This document shows, in pieces, positions 37,529 to 48,702 of a stretch of DNA of 64,000 bases. The position numbers and the translations under genes were made by a program. Source of the DNA: Ctenosaura bakeri (Eukaryota > Chordata > Lepidosauria > Squamata > Iguanidae); assembly GCA_948474755.1 (NCBI GenBank), contig CAOLHI010000491.1, positions 1 through 64,000 of the forward strand. The letters run 5' to 3'. The notes beneath the pieces are model-generated. The model worked only from the letters and a program-made list of their open reading frames with translations. It made no database searches and was not told the DNA's origin. The stretch's first letter is position 1; every line of letters begins with the position of its first letter.

Positions 37529-37809
37529 TACTTGGAAATCCAAATCAAAGCAAAATGAGAGGTTCATGTTGGGGGGAAAATTAAAGGAACCCTTAGATTT
37601 ATATCTTCAATTTGGGAGCCATATATACATTGACCTTGCTATTGTGTAAGTTGGTTTCTCCATTTGCGGAAGCTACATGCCACAAAGGAGTTTCACCTCA
37701 GGCCTGGCCCAAACCAAAGAGAAACTTTTAAATATGGAAAAAGTGCCCTTCCAACTATAAAATAGTTATTGGACTGGGAATACAGTGTGGCTAGAGTTAA
37801 ATCTAAGGT

Positions 37810-37900
37810 CATTTCCACATTAGCCTGTTATAGTGTTATTATTCCACTTTCAGCTTCCTATGGAATCCTGGGGTTTGCAGTTTAGGGAGGGGCTGGCCAG
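37810..37900. mobile_element. Half of a palindromic MITE
   Basis: Left arm of the 32.73 kb family, running from catttccacattagcctg through tatggaatcctggggtttgc to the axis gggaggggc. It stops there and abuts the BovB fragment. Confidence 0.8.
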
Positions 37901-37902
37901 TT

Positions 37903-38060
37903 CTGCCCTTGTCCAGCTTTCACAACCATACATAGAAACTGGAAATACAAGGGCATGGGCAATCTTGACTTGGAATACAGTGTGGCTAGAGTCTGAGGAT
38001 CTGATCTAGTTCCTTCATAGCTGCCCTTCCAAGTCCTAACCTTCCTCTATTTCTGATTTT
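37903..38060 (-). mobile_element. BovB/RTE LINE fragment, part 1
   Basis: tgtccagctttcacaaccat, gggcatgggcaatcttgact and cttcatagctgcccttccaa are the reverse complement of the region after the reverse transcriptase in BovB elements. It is interrupted at about 38060 by a CR1 copy and resumes at about 38338. Confidence 0.65.
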
Positions 38061-38337
38061 TTCGACTGCTCCAGAGACTAGGACAAGAAGCAATGGATTC
38101 AAGCTGCAGGAAAGGAGATTCCACCTGAACCTCAGGAAGAACTTAGTGATAGTCAGAGCTGTCCGGCAGTGGAATATGCTGCCTCAGAGTGTGGTGGAGT
38201 CTCCTGCTTTGGAGGTTTTTAAGCAGAGGCTGGATGGCCATCTGTTGGAAATGCTTTGATGTGTATTCCTGCACAGCACGGGGTTGGATTGGATGACCCC
38301 TGTGGTCTCTTCCAACTCTATGATTCTATGATTCTGA
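38061..38337 (+). mobile_element. CR1 LINE 3' end inserted in BovB
   Basis: Well-preserved CR1 3' end: gattccacctgaacctcagg, agagctgtccggcagtggaa, gtggtggagtctcctgcttt, ggttggattggatgacccct, ending in ctatgattctatgattctg, the diagnostic ATTCTATG repeats. It is 5'-truncated at about 280 bases. BovB sequence on both sides shows it landed in an older element. Confidence 0.92.
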
Positions 38338-38430
38338 ATTTTGATTGATGGCTGAGGCAACGCATAGGATATCCTTGACTACTTCAGTGTCTTCACTGTC
38401 TGCTTTATAGTTATGTAAAGCCAGTTTACT
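38338..38430 (-). mobile_element. BovB/RTE LINE fragment, part 2
   Basis: attttgattgatggctgagg through ccttgactacttcagtgtct continues the BovB fragment broken by CR1. A parallel stretch occurs at 42.76-42.84 kb (ttttatgaatggctaagcca...tcatcatc), supporting the same family. Confidence 0.6.
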
Positions 38431-38862
38431 TTATAAAAAACAGAATGTATACTAAAGAGCAGTTAGAAGAGAAAAAGTGGCAGAAGTAGAAACTGATTGA
38501 AATGACTAGAAATGAATAAAAAATGGTTTTGTGATCATCATTATTAAACAGAAACTTACTGATACAGAAAATGTTGAAACTGGTTAAGTCAACAGCAGTT
38601 ACTCAGCACCTTCCAAACTGTAAAGAATGTTTCTGCCTACCGAAGCTTGCATTCTTTTTATCTATTCATTTATATGCCCTGAACCTACTTGAGCCCAATA
38701 AAAGTACCAGTATTCTTAATTCTATTTGTAATAAGGGACAGAATGGAGCAGGATGAGATGCACAGGGAAGTTAAATATGGTAAACTCACAGAAGAAACGT
38801 CTCAAAGTCAAATATGCAGAAGAGCAAAGGAAGAGAACTTGCAGTTCTCCAAAAGCCAGAGA

Positions 38863-38901
38863 GCTACTACTACGAACTACTACTACTACTACTATTACTA
38901 C
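38863..38901. repeat. (ACT)n microsatellite
   Basis: About ten ACT units with two interruptions. Poly-Tyr, poly-Leu and poly-Ser frames here are artefacts. Confidence 0.9.
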
Positions 38902-39114
38902 ATCCTCCATCACTGGCCAGGCAGGCTAAGGCTGACAGGAACTGGAGTCCAGCAGTACTTGGAGCCCTGACGAAGAGGAACAAAGAAGGATCTAACAGAA
39001 CATAACACCAGGAGGAGAAGTGAACATTTAAGCCTTCTGGTGTTAAACTGTTCAGTAAGGACACAAATTTTTTCACATAGTTGTAATTAGAACTCATTAA
39101 ACTGAAACACTCAC

Positions 39115-39228
39115 CTAAATACAGCTATTAAAGGTGCATATATTGAATCTCCATCGTAAACATACATATGGTCCCAACTACATTCTGTCGCAAAGTGATT
39201 AAATCTTAATCTTAAAACGGAATTAGGA
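39115..39228 (-). CDS. ATRNL1: ATRNL1 exon b: CUB domain core
   Basis: This 114-base exon has acceptor tcttctag and donor gtgagtg. Its first base completes the Tyr codon left open by exon a. It encodes PNSVLRLRFNHFATECSWDH followed by MYVYDGDSIYAPLIAVF, and ends with AG of a Ser codon. The Cys in ATECSW and the acidic YDGDS loop are standard CUB features; in many CUB domains the loop helps bind calcium. There is no stop or frameshift. A CAT microsatellite begins 79 bases upstream of the acceptor, in the preceding intron. Confidence 0.95.
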
Positions 39229-39319
39229 CTAGAAGAGAAAAGGAAAAGGGGGAAAACATTAAAAATGGCCTTTTCACAAACAGTGTTATCTTCTAATAAA
39301 ATAGCAATCATCATCGTCG

Positions 39320-39352
<33 letters not shown>

Positions 39353-40169
39353 ATTTGTTTGGATACCATTGTGTATGAGCACAGCATTTTTCAGTGCATT
39401 AACAGTAAACACATATTTTATTTGAAGCCATAAGTAATTTGAGAAAATAACATTATTTAATGGAACCTATAGAACTAAGCATGTACAGACAGTCTCTGTC
39501 CAACAACCGCCTGGGAACAATCCATGAATCCATGGGCTCCCACTCTACCACTGTCTTTTTCCTCTTCCTGTCATGAAGCTATGTTAAGGATGCTAATCTT
39601 CAAGAACACCTATTTCAGAATATCTGTATTTTAAATGTAACTGCACGCAGGGCTTACATCAGCACTAGGAACCATGGGCAGTTGCCAGGGACAGAAATCT
39701 GTTTGACTCTCCTACCCTTGAGTTGGCATGGCAACAGCAGCTATGTCTGGGAAAATGCCCATTATGTTAAATATTTCCATAGTGTCCCAAAGTACCCGAT
39801 AAAGCATCTATGTGTTTGCATTGTTAAACATTTAACATGATAGATGTTTTCCCAAGATGCAGCTACCACTGTCAGCTAATACCACAGCTGTTAGGACCAC
39901 TCTGCCAGGAGTGCATTTAAACCTGGAACTAGCTCTGGGAATGCAAGTAATATTATTTCGGTCTTCCTAGTCCAATGGCATCTCAGGTGTATTTATTCAG
40001 AAATTCATTAGGAGATGGTCAACTCTCTGCCAAGCCCAACAGCATTATTAAATGTTCATCACAGAGACAAGTTATGTAAGATCCATAATATTCTTTCCAC
40101 AAAACTGTGTTCTAGAGTTGTTAATAGTCTACAATTCACATTAGACATTAATGCAAAATATATACTTAC
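39229..40169 (-). other. ATRNL1: ATRNL1 intron between exons a and b
   Basis: This 941-base intron carries a CAT microsatellite at 39307-39352 near its 3' end on the gene strand. No other element is recognisable. Confidence 0.88.
39307..39352. repeat. (CAT)n microsatellite
   Basis: About fifteen CAT/CGT units. It begins 79 bases upstream of the acceptor of ATRNL1 exon b, so length changes could affect the polypyrimidine/branch region only indirectly. Confidence 0.95.
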
Positions 40170-40253
40170 TATCCTTCAATTAACCATGTACATTTTGTTT
40201 TGTATTTATAATTTATTGGTCCATCTGTTAAATATCCAGAAGGTTCAGTTAAC
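40170..40253 (-). CDS. ATRNL1: ATRNL1 exon a: start of CUB domain
   Basis: This 84-base exon is the most upstream one found. It is read on the minus strand after a T-rich acceptor ending in ttag and is followed by the donor gtaagtat. It begins with one base completing a codon, encodes 27 residues (LTEPSGYLTDGPINYKYKTK, then CTWLIEG), and ends with two bases of a Tyr codon (phase 2). In the family this is the N-terminal part of the CUB domain, and the Cys of CTW is the first cysteine of the CUB disulphide. The preceding exon should end in the EGF-like segment just before the CUB domain. I did not find it between here and 64000. Confidence 0.93.
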
Positions 40254-40496
40254 CTAAAAAAGAATAAACCAGGAATAATTAGCCCTACAAGTCAGTTTTA
40301 GTTCTTGTGAAAAACATATCAGCAATAAAATTACAAACTGACACAAAAAACACAGCCCAAATCTTACAGTTTGCTAAAATTTCTCAATGGCTTGCCTGAC
40401 ATGGCTTGCAAACATAACAATAAAGCTATAGGCCTCCATCCAATGTTACTGATTAGAAACCTTCCAATGTTACTGGTGGATATACTCCAAAAAGTA

Positions 40497-40552
40497 AGAA
40501 AAAAGAAAGAATGAAGGATGGAAGGACGGAAGGATGGAAAGAAGGAAGAGTA
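40497..40552. repeat. Purine-rich GGAA/GGAT tract
   Basis: Irregular GGAA, GGAT and GGAC units, all purine-rich on the plus strand, similar in type to the tract at 14.27 kb. Confidence 0.8.
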
Positions 40553-41939
40553 GACAGGCATTGAAATATCACAGTTGGAGAGCCAACACAGAATAAATCT
40601 AACCGAAACCTTATTATATCCAGCTGAAGAGGAATTCAGGAATAAATTGACATAATATATGCAAAATGTTTCCAAACATGCACTGGAGTCCTGCCTGAAC
40701 TACAACAGGAAACTGTTGCAAATTCAAGAGCACTAAAGTAACGTTTCACCACTTCACAACATTGCAAACCAGCTGATGCCTCCAAACAATTTTCAAGAGA
40801 CTAGAACATGTTGCAGTAATCAGTTCAACACATGAGTGAAAATATGCCATCACTTGCATCATTTGCAGGTAAGGCAGCGGCATGTGCTGCAGATGTGAGC
40901 TGAAGCAAATTATTTCACAGAAATTGTGTACCTGCTGACCAGTCATTTCTCTACCCACAAACAGAATTAGTTGCTCCTCCCACTGCATGCAGCATGGTAT
41001 AGATTTCAGATATCTGCCATGTACAATAGTAATGAAAGCTAGAAGATGGGCTTGCTACTATATGGAAAGAAGGTGCTACATAAACCAAAGTACATATCTC
41101 TTCAAAAAACCAACAATAGGCATCAAGTCATAACAGACACTGTGCTTGTTCAATAAGATGGCCAAGTGGATACAAAATTACTGGATGAACTAAATTTCTA
41201 AGCTCCCCTTTTCCACAGATTTCCAGGAACCAATTTCCTAGAACCTGTTGCACATTTATGTTTTACACCTGCATGTTTTGTACACGCATTGATCTGGGCT
41301 ACCTTCCTGATGCAGAAGGAAGTGGATAGGAAAGCACATATAGAAAGCACATAGAAAATGGATAGGAAAGTCTGAAATAGCTACTATACTAACAATGGTA
41401 TCAAAAACAGCAGGGATAAGCCTATACAGGTACTCAGGTGTTCTCTCTCTAGCCCTTGTACTACTCAATTGTGTTGAATAGTGTTGATTAACAGTACCAA
41501 TGGCAGGACATCAAAGCTAGTCAAGATTAACAGAAAATGTTGAGTCAGCGATGAACATGAAAGCAGAGCTGCACTGGGTTCCTGAGAGAAGATGCCAAGA
41601 TTAACCTTGTATCCACACTGTTTCAATATTCCCCCATGACCGAATTGTGTGCAAAGGAGCCTATAATGTGCATAGACTACTTGCCTTTGTAACCCTCACC
41701 CACACAGATTTTTTTTAAATGGATTCACTGGTTTATGGGGCAGTTTCTGATGAAAATGCAAAAGTACGGGGAAAGATAAAAATGCCCCACATCCACAGAA
41801 CTGTTTATAGAAAAAGACTGAAAAATATTTCTAGAGCTTGAGACACTACATTTGAAAATTATATTAAATGTTAGAAATTGTGTGGTTAATGCATTACCAT
41901 AAACACTAATTCCATGTTAGAAGAAAGAAGGGATACAAA

Positions 41940-41960
41940 ATCAATCAATCAATCAATCAA
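41940..41960. repeat. (TCAA)n microsatellite
   Basis: Five TCAA units followed by attgattaat, which can pair back on the repeat. Confidence 0.9.
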
Positions 41961-42689
41961 ATTGATTAATTAGTTGAGTTCTTATTATTAACTTGTTATT
42001 GCAAACATTGCTTCTGGGACAGAATCGAATTTGCCTTCAACAAACATGGATTTATTTCCCCATGTATATTACAAAGTCCATAATATAATTGTTACCTGGG
42101 AATTGTAAGAGTTCAACACACCTGGAAACTATTAGATTGGAAAAGGCTATTCTAAAGTACTGAATCCCATCTTTGTTATTGCTATGTGCCATCAAGTTGG
42201 CTTAGACAGGGAATGGGTAACATGCAGTCCACAGGAATGTGTTTGTGGCCCTCTGGAGTTAAAATAAAAATAAACAATGTCCCAAATCACCCTCTGGGAG
42301 CTGCAGGGTAGCTTTTTCATTAAGTTAACTTCCCCTGCTTCATTTTAGACTGGGACATATCCTTTTTCCCCACTAAATTGGGACATAAAAAATGGCATAA
42401 AATGGGATAAATTGAAGGCGTTGTGGGGGGGATTACTTTTTTGCAAGAGGTCTCTTGGGGGATTAGCCTTCCACAGTTGCCCTTTCCTGTCTTAGAGTTA
42501 TGAAGCCCTATGAATGAGAGCCTTTCAAAAAATCATATTAACAGTTCTGCTCTTGCAAACACAAGGTTATGTTTGTCTTTATTTATTCTCCTAACTTCAC
42601 ATTTCATCACTTCACATTTGGCATCCTTGCATAGAAATCAGAAATACCATACTATGGCTGATTGTGCCTTTGGTATTCAGTTTTATATC

Positions 42690-43560
42690 TTTACACTTGA
42701 GGGTTACAGTTCATCCCTTCATAGCTGCCTTTACATGTCCTAATTATCTTCTGATGATTTTTATGAATGGCTAAGCCAAGATATAGAAAATCTTTAATAA
42801 TATCAATGTCTCATCATCAACTTAAAAGTTATGTAAATCTTCTGTGGTGATTACAGTATTTTTGTTTTTGCACTTTCTGTCGTTTTACACTTTCTGTCTC
42901 AACTTCATTCAGTCATTGCTCCAAGTCTTTGCTATTTTCTGCTAATAAAATGGTACTGCCTATAAACATCTTGAAGCATTGGTAGTTCTTATTCCAGTTT
43001 TCTCCTTTCCTTCCTCCAGGTCTAACTCTATTTCAATATACATTTTGCCTATAAATTAAACAAGTAAGGATAAAATATGCCCTTCTGTGACACCTTTGCC
43101 AAGCAGAAACCATACCGATGCTCTATATTCCACTCTAAGAGTGACCTCTTGTCCAGAGTAAAGGCTACATACACATTTTTGAGCAATTCATAATTGTTCA
43201 TGTTCCACTAGTCAAAGGCTCTGAGATAATCCCTAAAGCACAGACTGATCCTCTGAAAATCTTTGGTGTGCTCCATTTGCCAATGCATATTTGCAATATG
43301 ATCTTTGCAATATGATCTTTGCAATACGATCTCTTGTGCCTCTGAATCTAGCTTGGACATCTGGTTGATCTCATCCCATATATGGTATAAGTCCTTGTTA
43401 TAAAATTTTGAGCATCATTTTGCTTGAACTGGAGACTAATGTCATGGTTCAATGTTATTCCAATGCCTGTTGTTCCTTTCTCTTGAATGGAAATGGTTAT
43501 TGAATGTTTCCAGACGGTGGTCCACTGTTTTGTTTTCCATGTTTAGTGAGCATGGGAGAG
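42690..43560 (-). mobile_element. RTE/BovB LINE, decayed reverse-transcriptase region
   Basis: On the minus strand broken frames keep RTE landmarks, such as RRAYFILTCLIYRQNVY (the GCxLSPxLFNLY region), then SENSKDLEQ near 42.92 kb and DFLYLG near 42.78 kb, where BovB has ...VxxFxYLG. Upstream (43.47-43.56 kb) lies the TGTTTCCAGxxxxTGGxCCACTGTTTTG stretch, reverse complement of a conserved W-rich segment. The copy is full of stops and contains a 14-base triplication at 43290-43331. Confidence 0.65.
43290..43331. repeat. Three tandem copies of a 14-base unit
   Basis: TTTGCAATATGATC occurs three times head to tail; the third has one change (CAATACG). It lies inside the RTE fragment, is not a multiple of three, and so shifts that frame. 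Confidence 0.95.
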
Positions 43561-43702
43561 GGAGGCAATGTCATCTAACAATTTGTTTATGTTTTGTCAC
43601 TTATCTACATTTTTCCTCTGTTTTCTGCCCTCTCTCACCCTCATGAGCATATGTACCGATCATTCAACCCTCCCAACACTTTGTTTCTATAGATTACCAA
43701 GG

Positions 43703-43935
43703 ACAGCCAGCATAGTGTAGCATGGTTTAAGCGCTGGACTAGAACACTTGAAGGCCAAGGTTAGAAACTCCACTCAGGCATGGAAATCCACTAGGTGACC
43801 CTGGGCAAGCCACACTCTTCCAGCCTCAGAGGGCAAACTCCCTCTGAAAAAAATTTGGGAAGAATACCCTATGATACAGTTGTCTTAGGGTCACCATTAA
43901 GTCAGAAATAACTTGAAGGCATACAATAACAACAA
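43703..43935 (+). mobile_element. tRNA-derived SINE with BovB-type tail, near full length
   Basis: The head tagtgtagcatggtttaagcgctggact and a worn B box (ggttagaaactcc) begin the element. The body gaccctgggcaagccacact follows, and it ends with cattaagtcagaaataact, tgaaggcatacaataacaac. This is the fullest copy of the family also seen at 35.23 and 58.03 kb. Confidence 0.85.
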
Positions 43936-44284
43936 AGGAGAGACATTCATGTTCCACTAGTCAAAGGCTAGTCTAGTAAGGATTATATGTTTATTTCAGT
44001 TTACTACAAGTACAGTAACAAGTAGCTGGCAATAAGATCAGTAAGTAAATCAAAGGTGGAGAATTCTTCATCAGAAATGTTCTGAGGGCTTCTCAGTATA
44101 TGCAGAACATTTCTTTCTATACCACTAAGTCACTACAGCTCTCAGCCTCCCCGCTCCCTATCAAGGAGTACGATCTCCAAGGATCAATGGTACAACATGT
44201 GTTTTTTTTGCTTTTTTAATAGAATGGAATTTAACTTCTGAGTAACTTTTTATAAGAATGACACAGACAAAGGATGGAAAGGTG

Positions 44285-45278
44285 TGCATTTAGCTAGTGA
44301 CATATTGGATGGGAAACCACCAAGGAATACCAGGTGCTGTAGGCTATATCTCAGACAAAATATAAACCGCTGATTAGTCCTTGCCTAAGAAAACCCTATG
44401 AAGTTCATGGCATTGACAGGTGATTTGAAGGAGCATTAGCATGTGTGTGTGCACACATGCACGCGCACACACATAGAAAACTCTTTTAGTTCCAAACCCT
44501 TTGAAGTGTACTACCCACTGAAAAGAGGAGTTGGTATAATGGTTGGGAAAAGTGGGGTGGGGAGGAAAGAAAAAGAAAGAGAGATAGGGAGAGATGCAGG
44601 GAGGGAGAAGATGTCATTTTTTATTTAATTATTCAAGTCTTCCCTCCACATTCATGTATTTGACCTGTGTGAACTAAATTATTCGCGAGACACATGCTCC
44701 CCCTCCCCCATTTTCCTCCTCCTATCCCTTGCATTCCTCATCCCAGGCTTGCGAGGCTTGTATTTAACTGAAACTTTTTTTTTTCCTTTTGGGTGAGCAA
44801 AGTGCCCTCCCACTGTTGAAGGCACGGCATCTCTGCCATGTGGTTGCACTTTCTGTGCCCGCTGATTGGTCATAACTCTCTTTGCTTCTACCCTTTCCAT
44901 TTCAAGATGGCCACTAGAAGGGAAGACCTCTGCTCTTCTCACTTTGAGGGGAAAGTACTGGCGAGCCTTTTAGGTAGTCTTTTTTCTCCCATCCACCAAC
45001 ACTGGGGCCAGAGGCAAAGGAATGGGAGGAGGAACCTCCAGAGGGGAATGGAAGGGGAATTTTGGGAGAGGAAGTTATTCATGGTTTTTCCACTTTCATA
45101 AGGATTCTGTGCCCTGAACTCTCATAAATGTGGAGGGGCTACTGTGCTGTGAACAACTGTGAACTGTGTAGTATGCAAACATGCTAGAGGATTATGAAGG
45201 AATATGCAGCTATCTCCATTTATCTGCAAGAAGAGCTAGCATTAATGCTATCCTGGGGCCATTTTCTATTTCCAGTCC
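44285..45278 (+). mobile_element. 5S-headed composite repeat, copy 1 (split by Tigger-like insertion)
   Basis: The 5S-rRNA-derived head (cttattggatgggaaacc-type block and ccaggtgctgtaggctat) is followed by the SINE body, a TG/CA run (44438-44474), and then ttttagttccaaaccctttg and tactacccactgaaaagagg. After the insertion at 44634-45144 it resumes with gtgaactgtgtagtatgcaa to ggccattttctatttcc. The same order occurs without interruption at 59830-60312, so the two are copies of one long repeat or of one duplicated segment. Confidence 0.75.
44634..45144. mobile_element. Tigger-like DNA transposon, nonautonomous
   Basis: The left end (CAAGTCTTCCCTCCACATTC) and right end (reverse complement CAGTAGCCCCTCCACATTT) form Tigger-type inverted repeats around 511 bases of comparatively GC-rich filler. 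No transposase frame is present. The paralogous locus at about 60.19 kb lacks it, giving an empty-site comparison. Target bases flanking it are no longer a clean TA pair. Confidence 0.75.
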
Positions 45279-45459
45279 CAGCTGAAGGAAATTTCCCCAA
45301 TAAAAGACCATTATTTGTATTAGCCACTTTACAGACAGCTGAAGTATGTCTCTTGAATGCTGCAGTGGTCCTTGTGAGCAGATTTTCTATACCTCACACT
45401 GTCTACAGATGTAACAAGGTGAGAAGTGCTATGGCTTATAATGATGAATAGTGCCAACT

Positions 45460-45885
45460 AGGCCTTTGCTGGGTATAACCTTTAAAATCCAACACGGCTT
45501 GGGTCCAGACTATCTAAAAGACCACACAAGCCAGACTGAATTTTCAGATCTTTGGGAGAGAGCTTTCTCTCTGCCCCACCACCTTCACAAGCACAGTTGG
45601 TGAGAACACAGGAGACAGCCTTCTCAGTGGCTGTTCCCAGACTAGAGAAATCTCTCCCATGGGAGATCTGATTAGCCTCCTCCTTGTTCTCGTTCAACTG
45701 GCAGGCTATGACTTTAATTTTAAACTGTTTCTAAATTTGTGCTTTCAATATACTTGATATTTAATTTTTCTTTTAACTTTGGTAATAGTATAGTTTTAGC
45801 TAAAACATTTATTTTAAAAATTTTAAGCTACCTAGGATTCCTTGGAAGGAGAAAGATGAAGTAATAATGGAATAAACAAATGAGA
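45460..45885 (+). mobile_element. L2 LINE 3' end
   Basis: cacggcttgggtccagacta followed by tctaaaagaccac encodes the GLGPDYLKD motif near the end of L2 ORF2. The frame continues through the caccttcacaag... region and the tctcagtggctgttcccaga block, then a 3'UTR ending in aataatggaataaacaaatg. It is 5'-truncated, and similar to the 3' part of the 21.2-22.6 kb copy. Confidence 0.75.
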
Positions 45886-47404
45886 AGAACAGGTAAAAAA
45901 TTGGTTTCCACCACATTGGTCTAGTGTGGAATTATGATTGCATTAGTGTGGCTGCCACAGTGTAAACTAACCTAAGCTTCTTGTAGAGAAACAGATTTCC
46001 TTGCCAGATAAAGGTCTTCATTCAGAGAATACTTCTCAGCAGTGCAATACCACCAAATGTTTATGCCATCTCTTCCTGCATTATATATTATATATATGCT
46101 GGAATGAGCATTTACCTCTGAGCCAATCATCTTTTTCATAAATAGATCCTTTCCTGGTTCAATGCCACTCAACAAGTATAGTCCATATGTTCTGAAAGGT
46201 ACCCAGTTTATTACTAGTACAATGCATTGATCATTTCCCTACTATTGAACTTCAAATACTTTGTAAGTGCACAATCTTGGCAAGCTCATCACTGCACTAA
46301 AGCAACAGCATTCTGAGACTGGATACCACAGTGTCGTCAAAGCTGTATTTTGCCCATCATAGTTACTGGCAGTAAGCCTTGAGGTTACAATATCATAAAA
46401 TGCCTACCTTGGAGGTCTAGTTTGTGAATTTTGCAACAAATCTGTTCTGGGGTAGTACAATATCCTATCTTACTGCACTCATTTTCTATACTATTTAAAT
46501 ATTTTAATGAGTTGTTTTTAATTTATGTGTATGTGTGTGTTACCAAGTTGCTTTAGTGCACTGATTACCATGATAAATCCACAGAGATGAGTTAGAAATT
46601 AATTACAAGTCTTCTTCAAGGAATAATCCTGTGTTTATACTTTGTAATCACTTCAATTTAAGTGACTTTTTACTGTATTAGTTGCTTTCTAGACATTCAA
46701 ACTTCAGTAAAAAAACCAATTGTTTATCTGTCTATTCATCTTTTGTGACTGCAGTTGTCCCAATGAATTTATAGTTTACTTATCGGTCTTCTTTACAGCG
46801 GTTTTCTGGGGATATGATTCCTATATTCATTTTCATGAGCTTCTCTTAGTGTTATTGAGTGTAAAATAGGACAGGGCTTGTTACACAAGATCTACATGCT
46901 GAAATTCTCTCTTCTGTCCCACTCAGGTACAGGAAGTCTGTCCATTTTCTCAACTGGTAAGAAGGTCAGCAAAGGGCCCTTATTTTAAGCAAAGCACCTT
47001 ATTTGAGTGCCAGAAATCTTTTACTTTACATAGACTGAATGGAATGTAAAAAACAAAACTCCTATATATTGAGGGACGGGCCATTTAAGAAAAAATGAGA
47101 CCAAACTGTAGGAGCAAGCAAGACTGTGGCATGCATCTGAAGTTCACTGCCAATATAGACTATTAGATCTCCCATCCCCTTCTCCTCTTCTTAAAGCTAA
47201 AGGTGGTTTCTCCTCAGCACCTCAGTAGCCCATTAAAATGGATGAAGGATGAATAGACTACAGTCTCTCTTTGGCTTATGCATAGAGACTGTATGGCTAC
47301 TTTCTGTTAGCCTGGAGATACAGGACATTCCAGGCAGAAGTTCATTGACTGGATGAGTAGCTGAAGCAACAAGTTCTTTTTCAGCCTGTGGGAATCAAAA
47401 TTTG

Positions 47405-47512
47405 ATTCAATGAACAATATTCCATATGTGCAATTTGCACATATCTACTCAGAAATAAGCCCCAGTGCCTTAGTGGGAGTTACTCTCCAGATAAATGTGT
47501 ACAGGAGTGAAG
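47405..47512. mobile_element. Short palindromic interspersed repeat fragment
   Basis: atctactcagaaataagccc and tgggagttactctccagata face each other as in the small family near 9.1, 12.9 and 62.0 kb. Confidence 0.5.
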
Positions 47513-47785
47513 CCTAAATTCCATATCATAATGGGCTCCTGGAAATTAATCACTTTATGCATGATAGTCGTGTTTTTTTCCAACAGTATTTACTTTAACA
47601 AAGTTCAACCCATTTATCTCCTGGAGCTGAAGACATCTTCTATGATTTTTCCATACCCCCAATTTTATCCTAACAACAATCTCATGGGATAGATTAAGCT
47701 ATGAGGATGTGATTGGCTCATGGTGACTGAATCAGCTTTATGGGAAAGCTGAGAATGGAACCTTACAAATATATCATGTGAATTA

Positions 47786-47880
47786 TACAATCTAAGAACT
47801 GTAGAGTTGGAAGTGATCCAAAATTCATCTAATCTAAGCCCCTACCAGTGCATGAATCTGCACTAAGGCATGGCTCATTT
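47786..47880 (-). mobile_element. CR1 LINE 3'-end fragment
   Basis: ctaagaactgtagagttgga followed by gatccaaaattcatctaatctaagcccct fits the reverse complement of the CR1 3' end (...TCCAACTCT...). Short and degraded. Confidence 0.55.
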
Positions 47881-48360
47881 TGTGTTGCATATGCTACTCC
47901 AACTCAAATAGGACACCGTGTAACTCAAAAATCTACAGAAAGGGTGAAAAAAAATCTACGGTTTGAAATATGTTCTCTGCAAAGAAAAGCTAATGTGTTT
48001 GGGGCTTCTGTGATCACCTGAGTAAGCCCATTAAACTCAAGCTGGATTGTTACTCAAAGTGCGGATCTGAATGTAAATGTTATTGGAGCTTACTATCTGT
48101 TATTTTGGGGTGGCCCAAGGTCAAATGCTTTTGTAGAAAAAGTTTTTTCAATTCTGTACTTCACAGTGATGAAGGAACTCTGCATTCTGTAAACTGACCC
48201 AAATCTGAAATTCAGGTTACTCTAAACTCTAATTAGAGTTGGCAAGCATTTTTGATATGATTAAATAGATTCAGGACATGTGTCAACCCCATTCAAATAT
48301 GGATTTTCATAAGGACCAATGTTTGTGCATCGTATCATTTCTGTTTAAAGAATGTGGATA

Positions 48361-48702
48361 TGGGTTGAGCATCCCTTATTCTGAAATCCAAAATACTCCA
48401 AAATCTGAAATTGTCCACCTGCCTGGCTGAAATAGTGACATCTTTGCTTTCTAACAGTACAAATGTACACAAACTTTGTTTCATGCACAAAATTGTTAAA
48501 AATATTATGCAAAATTACCTTCAGGTTATGTGTACAAGGTGTATATGAAACATAATTGAATTTCATGTTTAGATTTGAGTTCCATCTGCAAGATATCTCA
48601 TTATCTATATATATGCAATTACAGGTATTCCAAATTCTGGAAAAAAATCCCAAATCTAACACTTCTGGTCCTAAGCATTTCAGATAAGGGATATTCAACC
48701 AG
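48361..48702. mobile_element. TA-flanked Tc1/mariner-type MITE
   Basis: A 342-base element with TA at 48359-48360 and 48703-48704. The ends are gggttgagcatcccttat and the reverse complement of ataagggatattcaacc. Internal motifs such as acttctggtcctaagcattt and tttgtttcatgcacaaaatt closely resemble a widespread human Tigger-class repeat as I remember it. No transposase frame. Confidence 0.8.

Larger units (their letters stand above)
36850..39114 (-). other. ATRNL1: ATRNL1 intron between exons b and c
   Basis: This 2.3 kb intron holds a Tigger-like MITE with TA target sites (37158-37528), half of a palindromic MITE (37810-37900), a BovB fragment split by a CR1 copy (37903-38430) and an ACT microsatellite (38863-38901). 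Confidence 0.85.

Noticed and set aside
7293..40253. Calling the gene ATRN (attractin) rather than ATRNL1
   Set aside because: ATRN has FDMCPNNCSGRGEC-type and NGRVVMLVIFGHC-type sequence at the matching positions. The window has INSCPNNCSGHGKC and DSRDVVMVVIFGYS, which are ATRNL1.
42175..42206. Tail of a BovB-tailed SINE
   Set aside because: About 30 bases (ctatgtgccatcaagttgg) resemble the family but no body follows; too short to list.
44679..45101. Upstream ATRNL1 exon or nested gene in the GC-richer block
   Set aside because: The block is filler of a Tigger-like element with inverted ends, absent from the paralogous locus near 60.19 kb, and its frames match no attractin sequence.
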